The translations under genes were made by a program, and so were the position numbers. The notes beneath the pieces are model-generated. The model had not been told where the DNA came from, did not search any database, and saw only the letters and a list, made by a program, of their open reading frames with translations. Below are positions 16,997-24,707 of a DNA stretch of 64,000 nt, piece by piece. Every line of letters begins with the position of its first letter. Positions within the stretch are counted from its first letter, which is position 1. This DNA comes from Bacteroidales bacterium (GTDB taxonomy: Bacteria; Bacteroidota; Bacteroidia; Bacteroidales; ML635J-15), in contig JAFZRE010000023.1 in NCBI GenBank assembly GCA_017620015.1, positions 1 through 64,000 on the forward strand. The letters run 5' to 3'.

Positions 16997-18307
16997 GTTG
17001 CCAATAACTTGTGGCAGAAACATTATGGCGAACAGCGGCAAGTCGGTTATGGTCTTTCCTTGCTCAAATGGTGCCATAGAAGTTCTAACAACGCATGATG
17101 CCCCATACTGATTTATGAATAGTCCCAACGACTTAGCTTTCAGATTCTTTTCTGCTTTTACTTCCAACGGAACAATCATATCGCCAAGTTGTATGATAAA
17201 ATCCACCTCGGCAGTTCCCACATCTGGTGTCCAATAGTGGATTTCCATATCTTCGTTAACACTTATCTGCTGGAATACGAATTGTTCAGTTAGCGCACCT
17301 TTGTACTGCGAAAAAAAGTCATCGCCATCGACAAGCGACTTGGCATCAAGTCCGGCAATGGCACCCATAAGTCCGATGTCCAAAAGGTACAACTTGAATG
17401 AATCGGCATCTTCGTAGCCTTTAAGAGGGAGCCATCCTGCCGAAATACGTGTTACTTTTGACACCACTCCTGCATTGCATAGCCATTGGATTGAAGTTTC
17501 AAAGTCCCTTGCACGTGCACTCGGTCGCACTGCCGTATATACGAATTTCTTGTTTTCCTTTGCCAACTGGGAAGGAACAGAATTCCAGACCATTATCATA
17601 CGCTGTACGATTTCTTTTGGCGGATGGTTCGAAAAGTCGCGTTCGTACGACTTCAGCAGGTTGTTCTGTACGGTTCGCACTGCATTGTAGTCCTTCTCCT
17701 CGGCGAATGTCAGCACGGCTTCGGGCATACCTCCAACATAGTAGTACTGGCGTAGCATCTCAATATAATTTGATGCAAAAGGTTCTATTGCCTTCCAGTC
17801 GAGTGTGCGGAGCATATCAGCAAGACCATCCTTGCCAAGTGCGCAAAGAAATTCGTCGAATGTGAGCGGATGCACATTTATGAAATCGACCTTGCCGACA
17901 GGAAACGAATCATCCTTGTGGTCGATTACGCCAAGCAAAGAGCCTGCAGCTATTATGTGATACTGCGGAGCCTTGTCGTGGAAATATTTTAGCGACAGCA
18001 AACCGCGCCGTGCGTGCTGAATCTCATCGAAGAAAAGCAATGTTTTTCCTGCTTCGACCTTCGTGCCAGTAGCCGACTGTATTGCAAGCAATATGCGGTC
18101 AATGTCGAAATCCATCTCAAAAATCGACCTCAACTGCTCTGAATCCTCAAAGTTTACTTCGACAAACGACTCAAATTCGTTTTTGCCGAGTTCCCTTGCC
18201 AGCCAAGTCTTGCCGGTCTGCCTTGCACCTTCCAAAATCAGAGGTTTACGCTTTCCCGACGGCTTGTTTTTCCACTCCACTAGTTTGCTGTAAATATTTC
18301 GTTTCAT
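16943..18307 (-). CDS. AAA ATPase with DUF4143 domain
   Basis: A 454-residue ATPase. The Walker A 'GARQTGKT' spans residues 27-34 and the Walker B 'LLFFDEIQ' ends near Glu95. The AAA_14 domain is followed by a C-terminal DUF4143 region with a nuclease-like 'AEVDFIIQ...VPLEVKAEKN' motif. Such ATPases are common, often strain-variable, in Bacteroidales; their cellular role is unclear. The last ~15 residues repeat a short peptide pattern because the stop lies inside the left direct repeat. The gene runs against its neighbours and stands alone between the two repeats, which suggests it was acquired or can move as a unit. Confidence 0.85.
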   Translation of the reverse strand: MKRNIYSKLVEWKNKPSGKRKPLILEGARQTGKTWLARELGKNEFESFVEVNFEDSEQLRSIFEMDFDIDRILLAIQSATGTKVEAGKTLLFFDEIQHARRGLLSLKYFHDKAPQYHIIAAGSLLGVIDHKDDSFPVGKVDFINVHPLTFDEFLCALGKDGLADMLRTLDWKAIEPFASNYIEMLRQYYYVGGMPEAVLTFAEEKDYNAVRTVQNNLLKSYERDFSNHPPKEIVQRMIMVWNSVPSQLAKENKKFVYTAVRPSARARDFETSIQWLCNAGVVSKVTRISAGWLPLKGYEDADSFKLYLLDIGLMGAIAGLDAKSLVDGDDFFSQYKGALTEQFVFQQISVNEDMEIHYWTPDVGTAEVDFIIQLGDMIVPLEVKAEKNLKAKSLGLFINQYGASCVVRTSMAPFEQGKTITDLPLFAIMFLPQVIGNIRQQNVRDMPNIRHKNV

Positions 18308-18327
18308 AATCTAAAAATATGTCGTTG

Positions 18328-18358
18328 CAAAAATAATTAGTTTTCAGTAATTTGCCAA
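18328..18358 (-). promoter_or_regulatory. Bacteroidota-type promoter of the DUF4143 ATPase gene
   Basis: On the minus strand TATTTTTG (18335-18328) and TTG (18358-18356) are 20 bases apart, an ideal spacing. The -33 element lies inside the right 99-nt direct repeat, the -7 box just outside it. Confidence 0.7.
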
Positions 18359-18438
18359 AAATATTGACGAAAATTTTACTTGTCTTACACGTTTTTGTGA
18401 CGAATATTTAGCCGACCTCTCACATTTTATTGACGAAT
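18340..18438. repeat. right copy of the 99-nt direct repeat flanking the ATPase gene
   Basis: About 89% identical to 16898-16996, same orientation, no gaps. Here it is non-coding and lies upstream of the ATPase start. The rest of the interval to 18549 shows nothing else recognisable. Confidence 0.88.
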
Positions 18439-18549
18439 AAAGACAAAGAAATAGTATTTCGTTTCCTTGTTGATGATATGTTCCTTGAATTTCGTTTGCA
18501 GCAAAAGTGCGTTGTTAGTAATTTTTTTTTATTACATAGAAAATATGAT

Positions 18550-18557
18550 TATCTTTG
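18550..18557 (+). promoter_or_regulatory. -7 box TATCTTTG for the META-domain lipoprotein
   Basis: TATCTTTG lies 55 bases before the start at 18613, with no clear -33 partner. Confidence 0.55.
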
Positions 18558-18612
18558 CAACGTAAAGATGGGCAGGCGGAGAAACATAATGTAAATAAAA
18601 AATGAATGTATT

Positions 18613-19431
18613 ATGAGTAAACTTACAATGTTACAAAATGTAGCAATGACATTAGTGGTGGCAATGATAGTCGTTGGAACAATGTTAGTCATAGGTTGTG
18701 AAAAGCAGGAAATTGAAACTCCGCCACAAGCAACACAAAATCAGCAGCAGGAACAGCCGCAACAATCGGAAACGAGACCGCAATCACTTGTGAATACATC
18801 GTGGCAACTGGTTGCTTTCATGGAAAATAATGTTTCAAGAACGCCGGAACATTGGCCGCAAATCAATCACTATCCTTTTTTGCTTAATTTTTATCAGGAC
18901 AGCATTTCCGGAGTTGCTTGTTGCAATGAGATTAATGGTCGTTTCTCATGCGACTCCGTGAATACTACGATTAGGATAGGGACGATGACGTATATGAATG
19001 AATGTGATGATGGATTTTTATACATGGATAGGATTAACGAATCTTCTACATACAAAATAAATGACGATACGTTGAAACTGTATGTGGATGAAAATAATTA
19101 TTTGGTATTTAGGAGTACTGCAATAAGTCCAACTTCCTTTATATTAGGAGAATGGTCTGTAAACGCCTCAATGTCGGAAGGTGTTTCTTTTGATTATAAA
19201 GATACTCTTGTTTTTACGACTTCGGGCATAATAGAAAGACATTCGGGCTTGGCAGGATGCAGATATTATTTGCTTAATGACACAACAATCAGGATTGAGG
19301 GCGCATCATATATGGCTTACAATAAGAAACTTACATATTATTCGCCGAATGGCATTATGTTCTATAACTTTTGGGACAATACGATTGCTTCCAATATAAA
19401 GAATGTTTATTACGAAAGGGTACAGCGATAA
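18613..19431 (+). CDS. lipoprotein with META/HslJ-like domain
   Basis: A 272-residue protein with an N-terminal membrane-targeting segment and a likely lipobox (MLVIGC, Cys29), then a Gln/Pro-rich linker. Residues ~60-165 ('NTSWQLVAF', 'CNEINGRF', 'IGTMTYMNEC', 'LYMDRINESSTYKINDDTLKLY') match the META/HslJ domain pattern. The C-terminal half is a lipocalin-like region beginning 'FILGEWSV'. META proteins have been linked to heat-inducible and envelope stress proteins; the function here is not established. It stands before another lipoprotein of similar composition. Confidence 0.75.
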   Translation: MSKLTMLQNVAMTLVVAMIVVGTMLVIGCEKQEIETPPQATQNQQQEQPQQSETRPQSLVNTSWQLVAFMENNVSRTPEHWPQINHYPFLLNFYQDSISGVACCNEINGRFSCDSVNTTIRIGTMTYMNECDDGFLYMDRINESSTYKINDDTLKLYVDENNYLVFRSTAISPTSFILGEWSVNASMSEGVSFDYKDTLVFTTSGIIERHSGLAGCRYYLLNDTTIRIEGASYMAYNKKLTYYSPNGIMFYNFWDNTIASNIKNVYYERVQR

Positions 19432-19504
19432 ATGGATTGGTCAACACAATATTTTCATTGTATTCACGTTATTAAAAAGTTAAATCATTAAAAGGGATAA
19501 GATT

Positions 19505-20335
19505 ATGAAAAACTTGATGTTAGTTATAGGAATGTTGTGCATGATTTGCCTAAGTTGCGCAAATGCAGAAAATCAGACCGAGCAAACCGACAGCATTGCG
19601 GAAAATGTTCAGGAAAAGCCGCAGAATCTTGTAAAGCAACTGTTGATAAACGATGATGACTGGCAGAAACGTATTGTCGATTTTGAGTATGACGAATCGG
19701 GGCGTTTGGTTGCGGTTTCTACGACTTACAATGCTGGAGCAAAATCGGAATTTACCGAAAAGGCTACCGTGACATACGGCAAGAGCACAATTGTATGCGA
19801 AGGTCCAAAGGAAAAGTTGACGCTTACGTTGGATTCGGATGGTTTTGTAAAGAAGAGAGAAAGGATAACCGAAGATACGGTTACGGTTGCAGCCTACGAA
19901 TACAATTCTGGAAGGTTAAGTGCTTGTGGTGATGCCGAGTGCGGGAACAAATATTTGTGGGATGGCGACAATATTGCAAAAATGACTGTTGTCTTGTGCG
20001 AGGACGATGGAAATTGGTACGATACTATTGAATACAAATATAGCGATGTTGCTCGTCCTAACATTGATGTGCTGGCTTTTTCGGATATGTTTGGCGGTTT
20101 CCCCAATGCCGAGTCTGTAGCTTCCAAAGGATTGGTTTCCAAATATATGCCGTCGGAGATAAAGGGTAGCAACTATAACAGCGATGGAGCGATGACAAGA
20201 GTTTTGTTGCTTACTCACAAGTACACTACAGATGATGCAGGTCGCATTACCGACATTGAATATTACAGGTATTCGTTCGATATTGCCAGCAAGTTAAAGG
20301 AAGAAACAAATATGACGGTGAAGGTGGTGTACTGA
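19505..20335 (+). CDS. lipoprotein, DUF4595-like
   Basis: A 276-residue protein with a signal peptide and lipobox (CLSC, Cys18). The mature part is made of strand-turn repeats of the 'YDESGRLVAVSTTY' / 'YTTDDAGRITDIEYY' type, similar to YD-like or DUF4595 proteins common in Bacteroidales envelopes. No function can be assigned. The stop codon lies in the arm of a hairpin whose loop carries a REP-like repeat. Confidence 0.7.
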   Translation: MKNLMLVIGMLCMICLSCANAENQTEQTDSIAENVQEKPQNLVKQLLINDDDWQKRIVDFEYDESGRLVAVSTTYNAGAKSEFTEKATVTYGKSTIVCEGPKEKLTLTLDSDGFVKKRERITEDTVTVAAYEYNSGRLSACGDAECGNKYLWDGDNIAKMTVVLCEDDGNWYDTIEYKYSDVARPNIDVLAFSDMFGGFPNAESVASKGLVSKYMPSEIKGSNYNSDGAMTRVLLLTHKYTTDDAGRITDIEYYRYSFDIASKLKEETNMTVKVVY

Positions 20336-20384
20336 CAATAACAAAAGCCCCCTGAGCGTCAGTCGAAGGGGTGATTAATTGTCA
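20333..20384 (+). terminator. hairpin with REP-like repeat in its loop
   Basis: An outer stem tgacaat (20333-20339) / attgtca (20378-20384) encloses an inner stem with a REP core (20347-20372: gccccctgagcg, cagtcgaaggggt). No clean T-run follows, so it may be a weak terminator or only a structured 3' end. Confidence 0.5.
20347..20372. repeat. REP-like palindromic repeat
   Basis: The core CCCCTGAGCG-tcag-TCGAAGGGG is the reverse complement of the family core seen at 4218. It forms a CCCC/GGGG stem by itself. Confidence 0.75.
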
Positions 20385-20421
20385 ATAGTCCATTATTAAT
20401 TATCCATACTTAATTTTTATT

Positions 20422-20452
20422 TTGACAGTATCGTCATTTTTTACTATTTTTG
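20422..20452 (+). promoter_or_regulatory. Bacteroidota-type promoter for the DUF4175 gene
   Basis: TTG (20422-20424) and TATTTTTG (20445-20452) are 20 bases apart; the start codon follows at 20470. Confidence 0.75.
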
Positions 20453-20469
20453 TTCGTTTTGAAATTTAA

Positions 20470-23400
20470 ATGGACGAAAAGTATAACATACTGATTTCCA
20501 AACTTGATAAGTTTATCAGGAAATACTATCTGAACAAGATAGTAAAGGGTGTTATACTTGCGCTCGCCATTTCAGGTCTGTGGTATCTCATTATTGTGAT
20601 AGCGGAATATTACGGTAGATTCTCGTCGGCTTTCCGTACCGCACTGTTTGTCTCGTCGATAACGCTCTATGCAATCGTCTTTGTAACTATGATACTTTGG
20701 CCGTTGCTCAAACTGATGAAAATCGGCAAGCGCCTATCGTATTCCGAAGCAAGCCGCATTCTTGGCAAACATTTTCCAGAAGTTGCCGACAAGTTGCAGA
20801 ATACATTGGAACTCAACTCATTGCTTGATGCAAATACCGAAACTCGCGACCTTATTTATGCAAGTATCTCGCAGAGAATCGAGAAACTTTCGCCAATACC
20901 GTTCCTGTCGGCAATAAAGATAAAGAAGAATGTCAAGTATCTGGTGTATTTGGCTCCTGTCGTGCTGGTTTTTGTGCTGATAATTTCGTTCAAGCCGGCA
21001 ATCGTTACCGAAGGCACCGAGCGAATTGTGAAGTACGACGAGCATTTCGAGATGCCCGCACCGTTTGCTTTCTACTTGGAAAACGATTCGCTGCAGGTAA
21101 GGCAGGGCGATGATTTTACTGTAAATCTTTCTGTCAAAGGTGACTACGTTCCCGAACAGGTAATGATAAACTTTGGCGGAAATTCCTTCTATATGGAAAA
21201 ACTGTCGGCATCGACATTCAAGTACGACTTCAAGACGCTGAATAATTCGTTCAAGTTCTATTTCACGGCACAGGATGTAGAGTCGAAGGATTACGAGGTA
21301 AGCGTTTTGCCGGCTCCTATAATCTTGGATTTCAAGGTGAACATCACGCCTATGGCTTACACAGGTCTCGATGCCATTGAAATCAAGAACTCCGGCGATA
21401 TGGAAGTGCCGATTGGCTCAAATGTGGTGTGGACTTTCGGAACGGCAAACCTCGATTCGCTTGTGGTTGTGATGGATAGCACCGTTCTACCGACCGAAAA
21501 GAACAAGAATGAGTACAAGTTGAGCAAACGCATAACCGCCAGCAGCGACTATTCGCTGTTTGTCGCCAACGACTATTTCAGCGAACTTGTTGACATCAAG
21601 TATCGCATCCGCGTAATTCCAGACCTTTATCCGGCAATTGTCGTAAATGAAGCAAAAGACAGCACCAATCCTGCAATCGTGTATTTCAAGGGCGCAATTG
21701 ACGACGATTATGGTTTTACTCGTCTGACTTTCCATTGTTTCGATGGCGACAAGGAAATTTCAAAGTCGCCAGTGCAGTTCTCGCAGAGGCTGAGTTCGCA
21801 GGATTTTTACTATGCGTTTGATTTCGCGTCGGTTGAGCATACTGGCAACAAACTTACATACTATTTCGAGGTTGCCGACAATGACGGTTATAGCGGACCT
21901 AAGACTGCTCGCTCCAAGATTATGGAGTTCAATATTCCCTCGGCTCAGGACTTGCAGGATATGAGCGACCAGACCAACAGCGAAACTGAGAACAAGGTTG
22001 ATGAGGCAAAGAAAATCAGCGAGGACATCAAGAAGAGCATCGATGAGTTGAAGCGCAAACTTGTCAACGAAAGCCTTTCTCCTTACGACCGCTCGCAGTT
22101 GATGCAGGACATAATAGAGAAGGAAGACCAGCTTGAGCAACTCATGGAGCAGATAAAGCAGGAGCAGAATCAGCTTCAGCAGGCAAAGGAGCAGTTCTCG
22201 AAGAGCGAGGAACTTCTGAAAAAGCAGGCCGAAATCAACGCGCTTATGGAAAACCTCATGACCGACGAGATGCGCCAGATGATTGAGGAGATGAAGAAGT
22301 TGATGGAGAACTTCAACAAGGACGACTTTTTCAAGAAGTCGGAGGAGTTCAAGATGTCGGTTGAGGAGATGGAGCAGAATATGGACAATACTCTCGAACT
22401 GCTGAAGCGCTCCGAAGTCGAGGAACGCGTAAAGAGCATTGCCGACCAGATGGAAAACCTTGCCGAGAAGGAAAAGAAACTCGCCGAAGAAACCAAGGAT
22501 AAGAGCAAGTCGCAGGAAGAACTGAAAAAGGAACAGAACGAACTCAACGAGCAGTTCGATAAGTTGAAAGAAGAGTACGAGAAGACATTGGACAAGAATT
22601 CCGACTTGAAGGAACCAATGCCTTTGCAGGATTTCAAAGAAGATATGAACGACATCTCAAACGAGATGCAGCAGTCCAGCGATGACCTTAACGACAACAA
22701 GAACAACAAGGCTTCTGACAAGCAAAAGAACAGTTCGCAGAAGATGCAGCAGTTGTCGGAGAAGATGAATTCGATGATGGCGCAGATGGAGATGGAGGAA
22801 AACGGCGAAAATATGGAGAATGTAAGGCAGTTGCTCGAAAATGTGCTCACTTTTTCGTTCGACCAGGAGGACATAATGTCGGGAATGAAACCTTTGTCGT
22901 ACAAGTCGCCGCAGTACAAGGACTATGTTGTCCGCCAGAAAAATATAACCGATAATTTTACGGTTATAAGGGATTCTATCAACGCTTTGGCAGGACGAGT
23001 ACAGGGACTTGCTTCAATGGTGTCGAAGGATGTCATGGAGATACGCAAAGGATTATCGTCTGTAATGGATTTCTTGGGCAATTCGTCAAAATATCAGGCG
23101 CAGACTTCTCAGCAGAAGGTATTGACTTCGGCAAACAACCTTGCTTTGTTGCTTTCGGAATTGCTCGACCAGATGCAACAGCAGCAGATGCAGATGCAAA
23201 GCAATTCGAGTTCTAGTTGTAACAAGTGCAAGAACAAGGGGCAGGGTCAACCACAGCAAAAGCAGATGGGACAGATGCGCGATATGCAGCAGCAATTGAA
23301 ACAACAGATGCAGCAGATGCTTGACCAGATGAAGAAAAATGGTCAGCAGGCGCAGAGCGGCGAACAGCTTGCAAAGATGCTTATGCAGCAGGAGATGATG

Positions 23401-23778
23401 CAGAAGATGATGAACGATATGATGAATGGAGAACTCAGTCCCGATGCAGCCAAGTATTTGAAGGAAGCCAGCAAAATGGTTGAGCAGAACATCAGGGATT
23501 TGGTGAACCGTAACATCACGCAGCAGACGGTAAACCGTCAGGAGCAGATAATTACGCGCTTGCTACAGGCCGAAAACAGTCAGAACGAGCGCGAAACCGA
23601 GCAGAAACGTCAGTCGCACGAAGCTAAGGAGTACAAACTGAGCAATCCCGACAAGGCTTTCGAGGAAAAGGAAAGCGAAATTAGGTTCAACGAATTGCTG
23701 CAGGTGTCGAATTTGAAGTTAAGGGATTATTATAAAAACAAATACAAGGAATATTTAAAGAATTTAAAGGATAAATAA
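20470..23778 (+). CDS. DUF4175 family membrane protein
   Basis: A 1102-residue protein with three N-terminal membrane segments (residues ~25-45, ~55-80, ~155-175), a periplasmic beta-rich region with Ig-like stretches (~190-500), and a long Glu/Lys/Gln/Met-rich coiled-coil tail (~500-1100) holding Gln-rich 'QMQQQQMQMQ' runs. This is the DUF4175 layout of Bacteroidota. The function is unknown; the shape suggests an envelope scaffold. It ends two bases before ybeY, so the two are co-transcribed. Confidence 0.8.
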   Translation: MDEKYNILISKLDKFIRKYYLNKIVKGVILALAISGLWYLIIVIAEYYGRFSSAFRTALFVSSITLYAIVFVTMILWPLLKLMKIGKRLSYSEASRILGKHFPEVADKLQNTLELNSLLDANTETRDLIYASISQRIEKLSPIPFLSAIKIKKNVKYLVYLAPVVLVFVLIISFKPAIVTEGTERIVKYDEHFEMPAPFAFYLENDSLQVRQGDDFTVNLSVKGDYVPEQVMINFGGNSFYMEKLSASTFKYDFKTLNNSFKFYFTAQDVESKDYEVSVLPAPIILDFKVNITPMAYTGLDAIEIKNSGDMEVPIGSNVVWTFGTANLDSLVVVMDSTVLPTEKNKNEYKLSKRITASSDYSLFVANDYFSELVDIKYRIRVIPDLYPAIVVNEAKDSTNPAIVYFKGAIDDDYGFTRLTFHCFDGDKEISKSPVQFSQRLSSQDFYYAFDFASVEHTGNKLTYYFEVADNDGYSGPKTARSKIMEFNIPSAQDLQDMSDQTNSETENKVDEAKKISEDIKKSIDELKRKLVNESLSPYDRSQLMQDIIEKEDQLEQLMEQIKQEQNQLQQAKEQFSKSEELLKKQAEINALMENLMTDEMRQMIEEMKKLMENFNKDDFFKKSEEFKMSVEEMEQNMDNTLELLKRSEVEERVKSIADQMENLAEKEKKLAEETKDKSKSQEELKKEQNELNEQFDKLKEEYEKTLDKNSDLKEPMPLQDFKEDMNDISNEMQQSSDDLNDNKNNKASDKQKNSSQKMQQLSEKMNSMMAQMEMEENGENMENVRQLLENVLTFSFDQEDIMSGMKPLSYKSPQYKDYVVRQKNITDNFTVIRDSINALAGRVQGLASMVSKDVMEIRKGLSSVMDFLGNSSKYQAQTSQQKVLTSANNLALLLSELLDQMQQQQMQMQSNSSSSCNKCKNKGQGQPQQKQMGQMRDMQQQLKQQMQQMLDQMKKNGQQAQSGEQLAKMLMQQEMMQKMMNDMMNGELSPDAAKYLKEASKMVEQNIRDLVNRNITQQTVNRQEQIITRLLQAENSQNERETEQKRQSHEAKEYKLSNPDKAFEEKESEIRFNELLQVSNLKLRDYYKNKYKEYLKNLKDK

Positions 23779-23780
23779 TT

Positions 23781-24242
23781 ATGGCAGTAGAATTTTTCTG
23801 TGAAGATGTTGAGAAGCCAAGAGTAAAGTACATTGCTCTTAAGAAATGGATTAAGGAAGTTGTCGAATCTCACAAAAAGAGGGTCGGAAAAATTGCTTAT
23901 GTTTTTTGTTCTGATGAGTTTTTGCTGAATATGAACAAGGAATACTTGAAGCACGACTACTATACTGATGTTATTACATTTGACAATACCGAGGATGAAA
24001 AAGGAAAGATTTCGGGGGAAATATATATAAGTGTAGATAGGGTTGCTGAGAATGCAAAGACCTATAATACTGAAGATACTGAGATTTTCAGGGTTATAAT
24101 ACATGCGGTATTACATTTGCTGGGTTACGATGACAAGACTCCTGATGACCAGGTGAAAATGCGTGCAGCTGAAGACAATTGCCTGTCAATGCCGGGTTTT
24201 GCAAATTGCAAGTGGCTGAAAGATAGTAAAGTTAAGGATTAA
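23781..24242 (+). CDS. ybeY: endoribonuclease YbeY
   Basis: A 153-residue cytosolic metal-dependent RNase that matures 16S rRNA 3' ends and takes part in ribosome quality control. The family motif is seen as 'HAVLHLLGYDD': the first two His ligands are present, but the third position of the usual HxxxHxxxxxH is Asp. This may be a lineage trait rather than inactivation. Other landmarks are 'YYTDVITFDN' and 'GEIYISVDRVAENA'. The length is normal. Confidence 0.88.
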   Translation: MAVEFFCEDVEKPRVKYIALKKWIKEVVESHKKRVGKIAYVFCSDEFLLNMNKEYLKHDYYTDVITFDNTEDEKGKISGEIYISVDRVAENAKTYNTEDTEIFRVIIHAVLHLLGYDDKTPDDQVKMRAAEDNCLSMPGFANCKWLKDSKVKD

Positions 24243-24265
24243 TATAAGGTATCGTTATCATATTT

Positions 24266-24298
24266 AAGGAACAGCCTTATTGTTACTGTTCCTTTTTT
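24266..24298 (+). terminator. intrinsic terminator of ybeY
   Basis: An 8-9-bp stem (aaggaacag / ctgttcctt) with an 11-base loop, then T-rich sequence. The right arm is at the same time the end of the minus-strand relic at 24283-24362. Confidence 0.75.
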
Positions 24299-24362
24299 AC
24301 ATCGTACTTCTCGATGATATTCTGTTTGGTCTTGTGAGGGTTCTGCTGAATCGAAATTCAGA
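24283..24362 (-). pseudogene. relic copy of the 3' end of the AsmA-like gene
   Basis: Read on the minus strand this encodes 'ISIQQNPHKTKQNIIEKYD' then VKKEQ and a stop. The intact AsmA-like protein ends 'ISLQQNLRKTIQNIIENYD' then EKKEQ and a stop (24708-24788). Over ~62 bases about four fifths of positions agree. Nothing upstream in this frame belongs to the gene, so it is a stranded fragment left by duplication, insertion or recombination around the 101-residue gene next to it. Confidence 0.82.
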
Positions 24363-24377
24363 CCAGATGGTATTGGA

Positions 24378-24683
24378 TTAACTATTCATTATCTTTTTGC
24401 CGAGTATAACGGTAAAAACTATGCCCAAGACAAAAACAATTACTGCAAGCCAATAAATCTGTGTTAACCCGACAAGAGAACTTGCCAGAAACGAAAGTGC
24501 AATCAGCGCGATAATTTTTACAAATTTTTTGCGGACATATTCCTTTTTCTCCTTTTTGCCTTTCGGAAACGAATATACACCCTGAAACAAAATTATCGGA
24601 TCGCCAGACAAATATGCAATTCCGGCGTATATCAGCAGCGATATACCCATTGCTGCCATCATTATTGAAAATACAGTTTCCAT
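24378..24683 (-). CDS. small polytopic membrane protein, unknown
   Basis: A 101-residue protein with three predicted membrane segments: residues ~4-25, ~56-72 and ~74-95, with a Lys-rich cytosolic loop ('PKGKKEKKEYVRKKF') between the first two. It resembles short DUF3784-like proteins but is not firmly recognised. The gene lies 24 bases after the AsmA-like stop and just before a relic copy of that stop region, so it appears to sit inside a local duplication. Confidence 0.6.
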   Translation of the reverse strand: METVFSIMMAAMGISLLIYAGIAYLSGDPIILFQGVYSFPKGKKEKKEYVRKKFVKIIALIALSFLASSLVGLTQIYWLAVIVFVLGIVFTVILGKKIMNS

Positions 24684-24707
24684 AACTTGGATTAGGTAGG
24701 GTGTATT

